Of a stretch of DNA of 25,409 bases, positions 1 to 6,315 are shown in pieces (the stretch's first letter is position 1; every line of letters starts with the position of its first letter). Source of the DNA: Deltaproteobacteria bacterium (GTDB lineage Bacteria > Bdellovibrionota_B > Oligoflexia > Oligoflexales > Bog-1112). A program made the position numbers and the translations under genes. The notes below the pieces were generated by a model. The model ran no database searches and was not told the DNA's origin. It worked only from the letters and a program-made list of their open reading frames with translations. The stretch lies in assembly GCA_016186945.1 (NCBI GenBank), contig JACPKR010000028.1, forward strand, positions 1 through 25,409, read 5' to 3'.

Positions 1-111
1 ACACTGGAGGGGAACTTTCCTCGCGGGATGACACTGGAGGGGAACTTTCCTCGCGGGATGACACTGGAGGGGAACTTTCCTCGCGGGATGACACTGGAGG
101 GGAACTTTCCT
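1..111. repeat. 30-bp tandem repeat array, about 3.7 copies
   Basis: Three identical 30-bp units (1-30, 31-60, 61-90) are followed by a 21-bp partial unit ending at 111. The unit begins ACACTGGAGGGGAACTTTCC and ends TCGCGGGATG. The array starts at the first base of the window, so it probably continues to the left. There are no spacers, so it is not a CRISPR array. Read on the other strand, 27 consecutive bases across a unit junction match 8558-8584 with one mismatch. The array therefore looks like local amplification of the edge of the palindromic element found between sufC and sufD. It lies just downstream of the prpF-like stop codon. Confidence 0.95.
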
Positions 112-124
112 TGCCAGAAGCGAG

Positions 125-1264
125 TTAGAAGAAAGCGACACCTTCCATAACCTTCTTCCAAGTTCTACCGATGGAAACCTGCTCTAGATTCCCCGTTTCA
201 GCATCCTTCAATATTTTGACAGAAAGTACACCATTGGGGTGCGCGATGCGAACCGATGGGCGACTTAAAACCGAGCCTGGATCGCGTAGCATCGCATGTA
301 CGAGACTACCCTTCAGGTGCGCAGCCACGGCGACACAACAAGCCCCGGTGCCGGGAAAAGCCTTGTGCGCGCGTTTGAACCCGACCAGCCTGACGATAAG
401 ATCCATCGCATCTTCGTCTAATAAAGTCCCCTCATGCAAATTGTGGCGTTGAGCCGGAGCGAGAAGCGTTAGGAACGGCACATAAGGGGACAAAGAGAAA
501 GCTTCCTCAGCCTTCGCGACAAGGCCAAGGCGCAGGGCGCAGTGACCGCGAAGACGTTCCAATCTTTCCAAAAGTTCAAGATTCCTCTCTAGTTCATCTG
601 TCGTCTCCCATCCGTTTAGGCCGAGATCGTTGGCTCTGACGAAAGCAACAGGATTGGCAATGTCAACGAAGGAGACAGGAATCGTTCCCAGTTCCGGTAT
701 AGAAAGCGTTTCGATTAACTGTCCTGTTGGCAGGAGCTTGCCGTTCAGGCTTCCCACAGTTTGCGAAAAATCGAGTGAGATTTCCGCACCGCTCCCCGGC
801 ACACCCTCGACTTTGAAATCACCGTAGGTTTTGGGTAACCCATCTTCTACAGGAACCCTGGCAATAATGATCTTTGCTGTGTTCGTGTTGTGAATCTTCA
901 CGGTAGTAAAAGGAGCTTTCGCCTTTACCATGCCTTTTTCAATGGCAAAAGGTCCGACGGCCGCTGAGATGTTACCGCAGTTGCCGTCGTAGCTCACGGT
1001 GTCCTCAGCAATTCCCACTTGGCCAAATGTGTAGTCGAGATCAGCATCCGACCGCGAAGGTGGTCCGATAATCGCAATCTTACTTGTTAGAATGTCGGCC
1101 CCCCCAAGCCCATTGATTTGCCGTTTATCCGGTGTGCCCATCACAGCTTTTATAATGCGGTCCCTTTCCTTTCCAGAAGGGGGAAGATCCTCCGACAGGA
1201 AAAAAACCCCCTTGCTGGTTCCGCCACGAAGGATTGAGCAAGGGATCGACTTCAAGCCTTGCAC
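125..1264 (-). CDS. PrpF-family double-bond isomerase (2-methylaconitate isomerase-like)
   Basis: This 379-residue protein belongs to the PrpF / 4-oxalomesaconate tautomerase family, which moves C=C bonds in aconitate-like tricarboxylates using a diaminopimelate-epimerase-type fold. Family signatures are the N-terminal RGGTSKG (residues 13-19), GLGGADILTSK (52-62) and NCGN around Cys96, with GPFAIE following. Length is normal for the family. The start is a GTG at 1264 behind a purine-rich GGGGAGGGAG. It overlaps the end of the upstream dehydratase by 13 bases, which suggests translational coupling. It is the third gene of a synthase/hydro-lyase/isomerase operon. In known methylcitrate pathways PrpF partners the aconitase-like AcnD. 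Here the partner is a LeuCD-type enzyme, so the substrate is not predictable and I give no symbol. Confidence 0.88.
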   Translation of the reverse strand: MQGLKSIPCSILRGGTSKGVFFLSEDLPPSGKERDRIIKAVMGTPDKRQINGLGGADILTSKIAIIGPPSRSDADLDYTFGQVGIAEDTVSYDGNCGNISAAVGPFAIEKGMVKAKAPFTTVKIHNTNTAKIIIARVPVEDGLPKTYGDFKVEGVPGSGAEISLDFSQTVGSLNGKLLPTGQLIETLSIPELGTIPVSFVDIANPVAFVRANDLGLNGWETTDELERNLELLERLERLRGHCALRLGLVAKAEEAFSLSPYVPFLTLLAPAQRHNLHEGTLLDEDAMDLIVRLVGFKRAHKAFPGTGACCVAVAAHLKGSLVHAMLRDPGSVLSRPSVRIAHPNGVLSVKILKDAETGNLEQVSIGRTWKKVMEGVAFF

Positions 1265-3327
1265 GTCTCCCTCCCCTTCGTTGTCTGCTTGGAATACGCC
1301 ATAAGGCCGCCCATACGGATAAGCTTCTCCTGAAAAGGAGTCATTCCCTTTGCGGGATAGCTTTCGTTCTGGCTATGATTCACAATTCTTTTTTCTTTCA
1401 AATCCACGTCGAGACGATCCCCTTCCCGAATCCTGTAAACATCCTCCCCAATTTCATACACAGGCAGCCCGATGTTCAACGCATTGCGGAAGAAAATGCG
1501 TGCAAAATCACAGGCCACCACAAACTTCACGCCTGCGGTCTTAATGCCAAGCGGAGCACTCTCTCTGGAGGAGCCACAACCGAAATTTCTCCCAGCAACG
1601 ATCACGTCATGGGGAATCTGAAACTTAGCCTGGGTAAAGTGTTCTAAAAAGTCCTCATGTTGGCTATCTGCAAGGATAAACTTCTTGTACTCTTGCGGAT
1701 TCGTAATATTACAAAATCGAGAGGGCATAATCACATCCGTGTTGACATTGTCACCGAAACACCAGGCCCGAGCACCTGCGGAGGATTCCACTTTGTTTGC
1801 AGAGGGGCAAGGCATGGCAATATGGGTTCCTCCTCCCCTTGCCCGCTTTTTCTCAAACGTAGACCGCACCTCTATCAGTTTCTCCAACGCTGTCTCAATT
1901 TCTGCGTCGTTTTCATAGTACGCATCACGTTCCGCAGGAGCTGCCAGGTATCCTGAAAGTGCCGTTGCGGCCGCAACCGCTGGGCTTGCAAGAATGACCT
2001 GTCCGCTGCGATCACCCGTTCTGCCATAGAAATTACGATTGGAAGTGAACACAGCTATTTCGTTCTTGCCGACCACTCCTGATTTGATACCAATGCAAGG
2101 GCCACAGCTTGAAGATTCGATATAACAACCTGCGGACAGGAAGGTTTCCACAAGACCCTCCCTCAAAGCTTGACGGAAAACCTGCTGCGAGGCAGGAATG
2201 ATGACCGCTCTCATGGAAGAAGGAATGCGTTTCCCTCTCAGAATTCCTGCAACAACCCGAAGGTCTTCAATGCGTCCGTTGGTGCATGAACCGATGAACA
2301 CCTGCTGAATAGGAATATGTCCCGACCCATCCACGCGTGGAAGAATGGATTTGACCCTGTCATAGAGCAAGGTCTGTTCATATTTTCTTGGCTGTCTGAG
2401 AACATGCAGGAGTGAGTAAAGCCCCAAGGTGTTTTCAGGAAGGAAGGGCAGTGCCACCATAGGTTCAAGCTGGTCCAGCTTGACGCTTAGTCTTTGGAAA
2501 TAGTCAGCCGAGGAATCGACCTGGAAAGAAGGCATCCTTTCTTTTTCCGGATGAAAGCGGACCTCGTCGGGAAAGTCCTTCAGAACCTTTGAAAAAAGAT
2601 AATCCGAGCTTACGGCATCGGTCGGGAAAAGACCAAATTTCGCCCCTCCTTCGACAGCCATGTTCGCAATCGTAAAACGGGAGGCCATACCGAGATGGGC
2701 AAGCCCGTCGCCGGAGAACTCCAACGCCTTATACGTCGCCCCGTCCACACCCATCATCCCGATGAGGTAAAGCACAATATCTTTGCCGGAAATATGCGGT
2801 CCAGGTTTCCCCGACAGCTCTACAAGAATGGAAGGAGGGACTTGAAGCCAAACTTTCCCCGTCAGCATGATGCTTGCAAAATCGGTCGATCCTACCCCCG
2901 CTGCCAAGGAGCACAGCGCTCCGTAAGTGCAAGAATGAGAATCCGCACCCATCCCGACTTGACCAGGGAACAGAAAGCCTCGCTCCTCAAACAAGCGGTG
3001 CTGAATGCCTCCGTCATAGCCAACCTCAAAAACCCTGATACCGAACGCTCTGGCAAACTCTCGCAGATCTACCATAAGGGAAGCGGAACGAGCCTCGTTC
3101 GCAGGAATAAGATGGTCGAAGGGAAACATTACGTTTTTAGCATTTGCAAGCACATTGTCCACGTAAGGAACTTGCAGGCATCCCTCTTCCTTCAAAATAT
3201 CAATTGCGAATTTCGTGGTCATCTCGCTACCCCAAGCAAGATCGACCTCTACCTCACAGCAATCACCCACGCTAGGGTGGGTACCGGTTTTGTGATGTAT
3301 GATTTGTTGGACAAGTGTTTGTTTCAT
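1252..3327 (-). CDS. Single-chain LeuC-LeuD-type hydro-lyase (aconitase superfamily), substrate unknown
   Basis: This 691-residue protein carries a complete LeuC-like large subunit (about residues 1-490) followed by a LeuD-like swivel domain (about 515-685). The large part has GADSHSCTYGAL (128-139), VWLQVP and the [4Fe-4S] ligands Cys348 (GSCTN), Cys408 and Cys411 (SSCGPC). The small part has NTDVIMPSRF (529-538) and the active-site GCGSSRE (583-589). Most bacteria encode these as two genes, and canonical AcnA/AcnD are nearer 870-890 residues, so this is a compact fused form. The position that in isopropylmalate and homoaconitate isomerases reads YLxx is here FCNI (538-541), pointing to an unusual substrate. 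The gene follows the LeuA-like synthase by 16 bases and overlaps the PrpF-like gene. No LeuB-type dehydrogenase is present, so ordinary leucine synthesis is not supported. Confidence 0.88.
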   Translation of the reverse strand: MKQTLVQQIIHHKTGTHPSVGDCCEVEVDLAWGSEMTTKFAIDILKEEGCLQVPYVDNVLANAKNVMFPFDHLIPANEARSASLMVDLREFARAFGIRVFEVGYDGGIQHRLFEERGFLFPGQVGMGADSHSCTYGALCSLAAGVGSTDFASIMLTGKVWLQVPPSILVELSGKPGPHISGKDIVLYLIGMMGVDGATYKALEFSGDGLAHLGMASRFTIANMAVEGGAKFGLFPTDAVSSDYLFSKVLKDFPDEVRFHPEKERMPSFQVDSSADYFQRLSVKLDQLEPMVALPFLPENTLGLYSLLHVLRQPRKYEQTLLYDRVKSILPRVDGSGHIPIQQVFIGSCTNGRIEDLRVVAGILRGKRIPSSMRAVIIPASQQVFRQALREGLVETFLSAGCYIESSSCGPCIGIKSGVVGKNEIAVFTSNRNFYGRTGDRSGQVILASPAVAAATALSGYLAAPAERDAYYENDAEIETALEKLIEVRSTFEKKRARGGGTHIAMPCPSANKVESSAGARAWCFGDNVNTDVIMPSRFCNITNPQEYKKFILADSQHEDFLEHFTQAKFQIPHDVIVAGRNFGCGSSRESAPLGIKTAGVKFVVACDFARIFFRNALNIGLPVYEIGEDVYRIREGDRLDVDLKEKRIVNHSQNESYPAKGMTPFQEKLIRMGGLMAYSKQTTKGRETCKA

Positions 3328-3343
3328 GGAATGCTCTCTCTCC

Positions 3344-4588
3344 TCAGATTAGATTGAGAATTTCACTCTCGGTAAGGATATGATCTGCTTGTTTTGCAAA
3401 TTCAAACACGCGATTCACTCGGTCCGAGTCTGGCTCATAGCCTCTTTTTTTCAACCAGTAAATGACATTTGATTTTCCACTGGCAGGGCCGATTTCTATA
3501 ATTTGCTCACCGCCAAGCTTTTCCGCGGGGACCGACGAATAGACGTAATCCGCCAACCAATGACTTTGATCCTTTTTCTGGGCTTTGATAATGGCAGCTG
3601 CATGAACGCCCGTTGCTGTTCGGAAAGCATCAGCACCGATAGCTGGGTAATTCCTGGGGATAGGCATCTCATAGGTCCTGGAAACGAAATGACAGTACTC
3701 GTTTAGTAGCTTCAGCTTTTCACCCTGGTACATATCGAGCAAAAAAAGATTTATGAGAATCTGATCCATCGACGCGTTGCCGGATCGTTCTCCGATCCCC
3801 AGACATGTTCCATGTATACGATCCACTCCGCCATCAACAGCTGCAACAAGAGCGTTCGTGACACCAAGCCCCCTGTCGTTGTGCCCATGCCAGTCGATTT
3901 TGACATCGACTCCGGAATCCCAGATAGTCTTTCGCGTGAATTCGATCAAATTGATGACACCGTCAGGAGTGGCGTAGCCGACCGTATCGCACAAACATAG
4001 TCGCCTTGCCCCCGCATTGATCGCGACTCTGAAAAGCTCCTTTAAAAATCGAGGATGCGCCCTCGTCGTGTCCTCCGTAACGAACATCATCTCCAGACCG
4101 TTTTCCGTACCGAAGCGAATGCATGCCTCCGTTTTTTCCAACATTTGCTCGAAATTCCAGTCTTCTGTAAAACGGCGTATCATGCTGGAACCGATGAACG
4201 CATGACCTTCGAGGGGAAGCCCGACTTTCTGAGAGAGTTCGACAATGGGAACAAAGTCTTCTTTAAGTGTCCGCCCTCCACTAACTAGTTTCAGTGACAT
4301 GCGACATCTTGCAGCTTCTTCCGCTAGACGAAAAACGTCGCTTTTCACCCTCTCCCCAGCCATGGGAAGCCCAATGTTGGCCACAGTGATACCAAGATCG
4401 TTCATATAGTGAAGAATTTTTATCTTGTCCTCTATGCAAGGGGTTTTTACTGAGGGGGACTGCAAGCCATCTCGCAAGGTTTCATCATTAAGGTCAACAT
4501 GAGCGACTTTACGGTCAAATAATTTATGAGTGCTATTTCCCGCAAAATCAAACTTGTTCCACGGGTAGATGAACTCATTAATACTCAC
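3344..4588 (-). CDS. LeuA/homocitrate synthase-type acyl-CoA condensing enzyme
   Basis: This is a 414-residue DRE-TIM metallolyase-superfamily synthase, expected to condense acetyl-CoA with a 2-oxoacid. It has DETLRDG (residues 35-41), LCDTVGYATP (about 199-208), the metal-binding HGH (234-236) and GIGERSGN ending at Asn270. It lacks the roughly 100-residue C-terminal leucine-feedback domain of standard LeuA and ends soon after a SGKSNVIYWL segment. I choose GTG at 4588 because AAGGAG sits 6 bases upstream. The open frame continues to 4744, but those 52 extra codons are translation of a repeat element. It is the first gene of the operon with the hydro-lyase and PrpF-like isomerase. Candidate activities are isopropylmalate, citramalate, Re-citrate or another alkylmalate synthase, and sequence alone does not decide. 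Confidence 0.85.
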   Translation of the reverse strand: MSINEFIYPWNKFDFAGNSTHKLFDRKVAHVDLNDETLRDGLQSPSVKTPCIEDKIKILHYMNDLGITVANIGLPMAGERVKSDVFRLAEEAARCRMSLKLVSGGRTLKEDFVPIVELSQKVGLPLEGHAFIGSSMIRRFTEDWNFEQMLEKTEACIRFGTENGLEMMFVTEDTTRAHPRFLKELFRVAINAGARRLCLCDTVGYATPDGVINLIEFTRKTIWDSGVDVKIDWHGHNDRGLGVTNALVAAVDGGVDRIHGTCLGIGERSGNASMDQILINLFLLDMYQGEKLKLLNEYCHFVSRTYEMPIPRNYPAIGADAFRTATGVHAAAIIKAQKKDQSHWLADYVYSSVPAEKLGGEQIIEIGPASGKSNVIYWLKKRGYEPDSDRVNRVFEFAKQADHILTESEILNLI

Positions 4589-4594
4589 GGCGGT

Positions 4595-4600
4595 CTCCTT
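4595..4600 (-). promoter_or_regulatory. Ribosome binding site that fixes the start of the LeuA-like gene
   Basis: On the minus strand AAGGAG is followed by a 6-base spacer and GTG at 4588. No comparable site precedes the upstream in-frame ATG at 4744, which lies inside the repeat element. Confidence 0.7.
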
Positions 4601-4614
4601 TACATTAGATTGAT

Positions 4615-4754
4615 GTAATGCGTAAGCCACTTGGGGCAAATAGGGAGAGGGGGGTTTGGGGGGGCGAGGGAACCGTCGCTCCCCCAAGGGATTTCTTGGA
4701 GGAACCAGCTGCGCAGTTTCCTCCAAACCACCTCCTTGCCCCAAGTGGCTTACT
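4615..4754. mobile_element. Full-length MITE-like palindromic element, copy A
   Basis: This is about 140 bp with perfect 18-bp terminal inverted repeats: GTAAGCCACTTGGGGCAA at 4622-4639 and its complement at 4737-4754. The left side carries an extra GTAATGC that the right side lacks. Inside are a G-rich block with four G runs (4643-4670) and a conserved 54-bp core (complement of 4685-4738) shared with the copies near 16.2, 19.0 and 21.9 kb. It encodes no transposase. It fills most of the gap between the divergent LeuA-like and ComA-like genes, so transcription of one or both must start in or beside it. In the minus-strand frame it adds the peptide GGGLEETAQLVPP to the LeuA-like reading frame, which is an artefact. 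Confidence 0.85.
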
Positions 4755-4832
4755 CCTTTGAAAGACTATGAATCTTCATCAGATAATGATGCATTTTAAG
4801 TTCAATTTTCAAATTGCGTGAGAGAGGCTTTT

Positions 4833-5756
4833 ATGAATTTTACACAGATGCTCACTAATTTTCAAGATCAACTCACAAAAGATGCAGGCAGAACAGCGAA
4901 ACCAAGACGTGAAGGTATCACGATGGTTCTTGTTTTTGATGTTGTGAATCGTGGACCTGCTTACATACGACCTTTCAGTAAATTGATAGATCGCGTAAAG
5001 CTATTGGACACGATGTGGCACGATGACCTCTCGACAGTTGCCAAGTATGTTCAGGAATTTCGAGAACTCAATATCGACGTTGCTTTTGGTGGCACTCAAT
5101 TTGAAGTTGCTAAAGCGCAAGGTAAGATGAGTGAATATCTGACGCTTTTAACCCAACTTGGAGTCAATGAGATTGAAGTTGAGAATCATGCAAGTGGAGC
5201 CACACTTGAGGAAACAAAAGACGAAATAAAAATGTTGAAAGATAGAAATTTCACCGTCGTAGGAGAACTCGGGAAAAAATGGGCCTGGAAAGATCCTACA
5301 AGAAAATCGCGAGACCTCATTTTCGTCGACAAAGTACTCGAACAAGCATTAAGTATGGTAGAGGCAGGAGCTGATTATATCTACTGGGAAGGCATGGTCG
5401 TCAGGAATTTGATCGGCACCCAACTTGAGAACTTAGAAGGACAGAAGCAATTTCTCGACGTAGTCAGGCAAGTGCATTCTGATCGTTTTATTTTTGAAAT
5501 TTGGGACGCACGCGGACAACCCAATACGCCCATTATTTCGTGGCTGGTCAAGGAGCTTGGTCCTAACGTTAATCTTGCAAATATTTTCCCGGAAGATGTG
5601 AAATTTGTAGAGTGGATACGCAACGGTATCATCTACGAGATGGATCACCCGTACATGCGCTGGTCGCAAGACAGGTCAGTAGCCAAACATTGGTGGCAAA
5701 TGGAGTCTCCCGATTACTCGATCGACATGCAGCGGAATTTTTCCCTCAAAAAGTAG
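4833..5756 (+). CDS. ComA-like protein (phosphosulfolactate synthase / HSA32 family)
   Basis: This 307-residue TIM-barrel protein is similar along its length to ComA, which adds sulfite to phosphoenolpyruvate in coenzyme M and sulfolactate synthesis. Matching features are IDRVK (52-56), FGGTQFE (85-91), the acidic NEIEVEN (112-118), GELGKK (144-149), AGADYIYWEG (178-187) and NVNLANI (245-251). The segments after IDRVK and after the second EG differ from archaeal ComA, and the last 35 or so residues (MDHPYMRW onwards) extend past the family's usual end near 250 residues. Plant HSA32 homologs show that not every family member has a known sulfite-adding activity, so the reaction is uncertain. 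ATG at 4833 is preferred over GTG at 4818 because GAGAGAGG precedes it. No ComB, ComC or ComDE is in the window. It looks somewhat AT-richer than its neighbours. Confidence 0.75.
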   Translation: MNFTQMLTNFQDQLTKDAGRTAKPRREGITMVLVFDVVNRGPAYIRPFSKLIDRVKLLDTMWHDDLSTVAKYVQEFRELNIDVAFGGTQFEVAKAQGKMSEYLTLLTQLGVNEIEVENHASGATLEETKDEIKMLKDRNFTVVGELGKKWAWKDPTRKSRDLIFVDKVLEQALSMVEAGADYIYWEGMVVRNLIGTQLENLEGQKQFLDVVRQVHSDRFIFEIWDARGQPNTPIISWLVKELGPNVNLANIFPEDVKFVEWIRNGIIYEMDHPYMRWSQDRSVAKHWWQMESPDYSIDMQRNFSLKK

Positions 5757-5762
5757 CGAGGG

Positions 5763-6128
5763 TTACAAATTCTCCCAGCCCTTTCTTTTAAAGAACTTGC
5801 CCCGAAACTTCTTATGACGAGGGTTTACGACAAGAAACCCTTTCCCTCTTTCGTCATCCACCCAGGAGATAGTGGCACCTTGCACGAATTTCAAGGTGTC
5901 TGGATCGACGACTAGGTTGATTGCCTGTCCGGTGGAAGTTTCCTGCGGAAAATGAAGGTCGCCCTCTTTCGTTCCGTCAAAACTAACGCCATAGGAAAAA
6001 CCATCACACCCCTTGCCAGCTATATAAAGGCGGACCGAAAGTTGCCGCCATTCTTCGTTTTCCTGCTGAAACTTCTTCGCTTGCGTGATTGCCCCTTCGT
6101 CCATTTCTATCTGCGTTCTTTCTTGCAT
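5763..6128 (-). CDS. A-type iron-sulfur carrier homolog (HesB/IscA/ErpA family) lacking the CxC tail
   Basis: This 121-residue protein has the HesB/IscA fold signature. The first conserved cysteine is kept in GKGCDGFSYG (Cys41), and the region GFLVVNPRHKK corresponds to the segment before the usual C-terminal CGCG. Here that motif is replaced by FRGKFFKRKGW, leaving Cys41 as the only cysteine in the protein. Classical IscA/SufA/ErpA proteins bind Fe-S or iron through three cysteines, so this one is probably altered in cluster binding or works with a partner. It is divergent from the suf operon across a shared intergenic operator, and convergent with the ComA-like gene with only 6 bases between the two stop codons. 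The start ATG at 6128 follows GGAAGAGGAAGG. Confidence 0.82.
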   Translation of the reverse strand: MQERTQIEMDEGAITQAKKFQQENEEWRQLSVRLYIAGKGCDGFSYGVSFDGTKEGDLHFPQETSTGQAINLVVDPDTLKFVQGATISWVDDERGKGFLVVNPRHKKFRGKFFKRKGWENL

Positions 6129-6160
6129 TAGCCTTCCTCTTCCTGCATAACGTTGGCACC

Positions 6161-6188
6161 TTAGCGTCTTCCTACTCTTTTATATAAT
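6161..6188 (+). promoter_or_regulatory. Candidate sigma-70-like promoter in the hesB/sufB gap
   Basis: A perfect TATAAT (6183-6188) lies 16 bases after a weak TTAGCG. The TATATAAT run is nearly symmetrical, so it could equally serve the divergent A-type carrier gene. Assignment is tentative. The operator at 6246-6268 lies downstream of it, which would fit roadblock repression or indicate a second promoter nearer sufB. Confidence 0.3.
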
Positions 6189-6192
6189 GAGC

Positions 6193-6209
6193 AAGCCACT
6201 TGGTGGCTT
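6193..6209. repeat. Small hairpin resembling fused tips of the MITE terminal repeats
   Basis: AAGCCAC, a TTG loop and GTGGCTT form a perfect 7-bp stem. The first 11 bases, AAGCCACTTGG, are identical to the tip of the terminal repeat of the element at 4615-4754, and the last bases match the opposite tip. It may be a deletion relic of the same element family, or an independent hairpin in the sufB leader. Confidence 0.5.
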
Positions 6210-6245
6210 TTATAGCCCTACAGAAAATAAAGTTTTCCTGGTTAA

Positions 6246-6268
6246 ATGTCGACTAATTTAGTAGACAT
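6246..6268. promoter_or_regulatory. IscR type 1-like operator upstream of sufB
   Basis: This is a 23-bp dyad. The arms are ATGTCGACTAA and TTAGTAGACAT around a central T, with one mismatch between arms. The core GACT-AATTT-AGTA closely resembles the enterobacterial IscR type 1 core (GACT, five mostly A/T bases, AGTC), differing in one base of the second half. The operon it precedes ends in an IscR-like gene, so autorepression by holo-IscR is a reasonable inference. The divergent A-type carrier gene may share this control. Confidence 0.65.
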
Positions 6269-6315
6269 AAAAGTTCGGGATCCAAAGATTTTCGAACGTT
6301 AGGAGAAGGGAAGAC

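Noticed and set aside
1-111. CRISPR array
   Set aside because: The repeats are directly adjacent with no spacers, and no cas genes are nearby.
2695-3357. A 220-codon plus-strand reading frame opposite the LeuC-like domain
   Set aside because: The minus strand carries all aconitase-family motifs here, so this is a shadow frame.
4589-4744. A 52-codon N-terminal extension of the LeuA-like protein
   Set aside because: It translates the mobile element, and a strong ribosome binding site precedes GTG 4588.
4833-5756. Coenzyme M biosynthesis locus
   Set aside because: Only a ComA-like gene is present, with no ComB, ComC, ComD or ComE homolog in the window.
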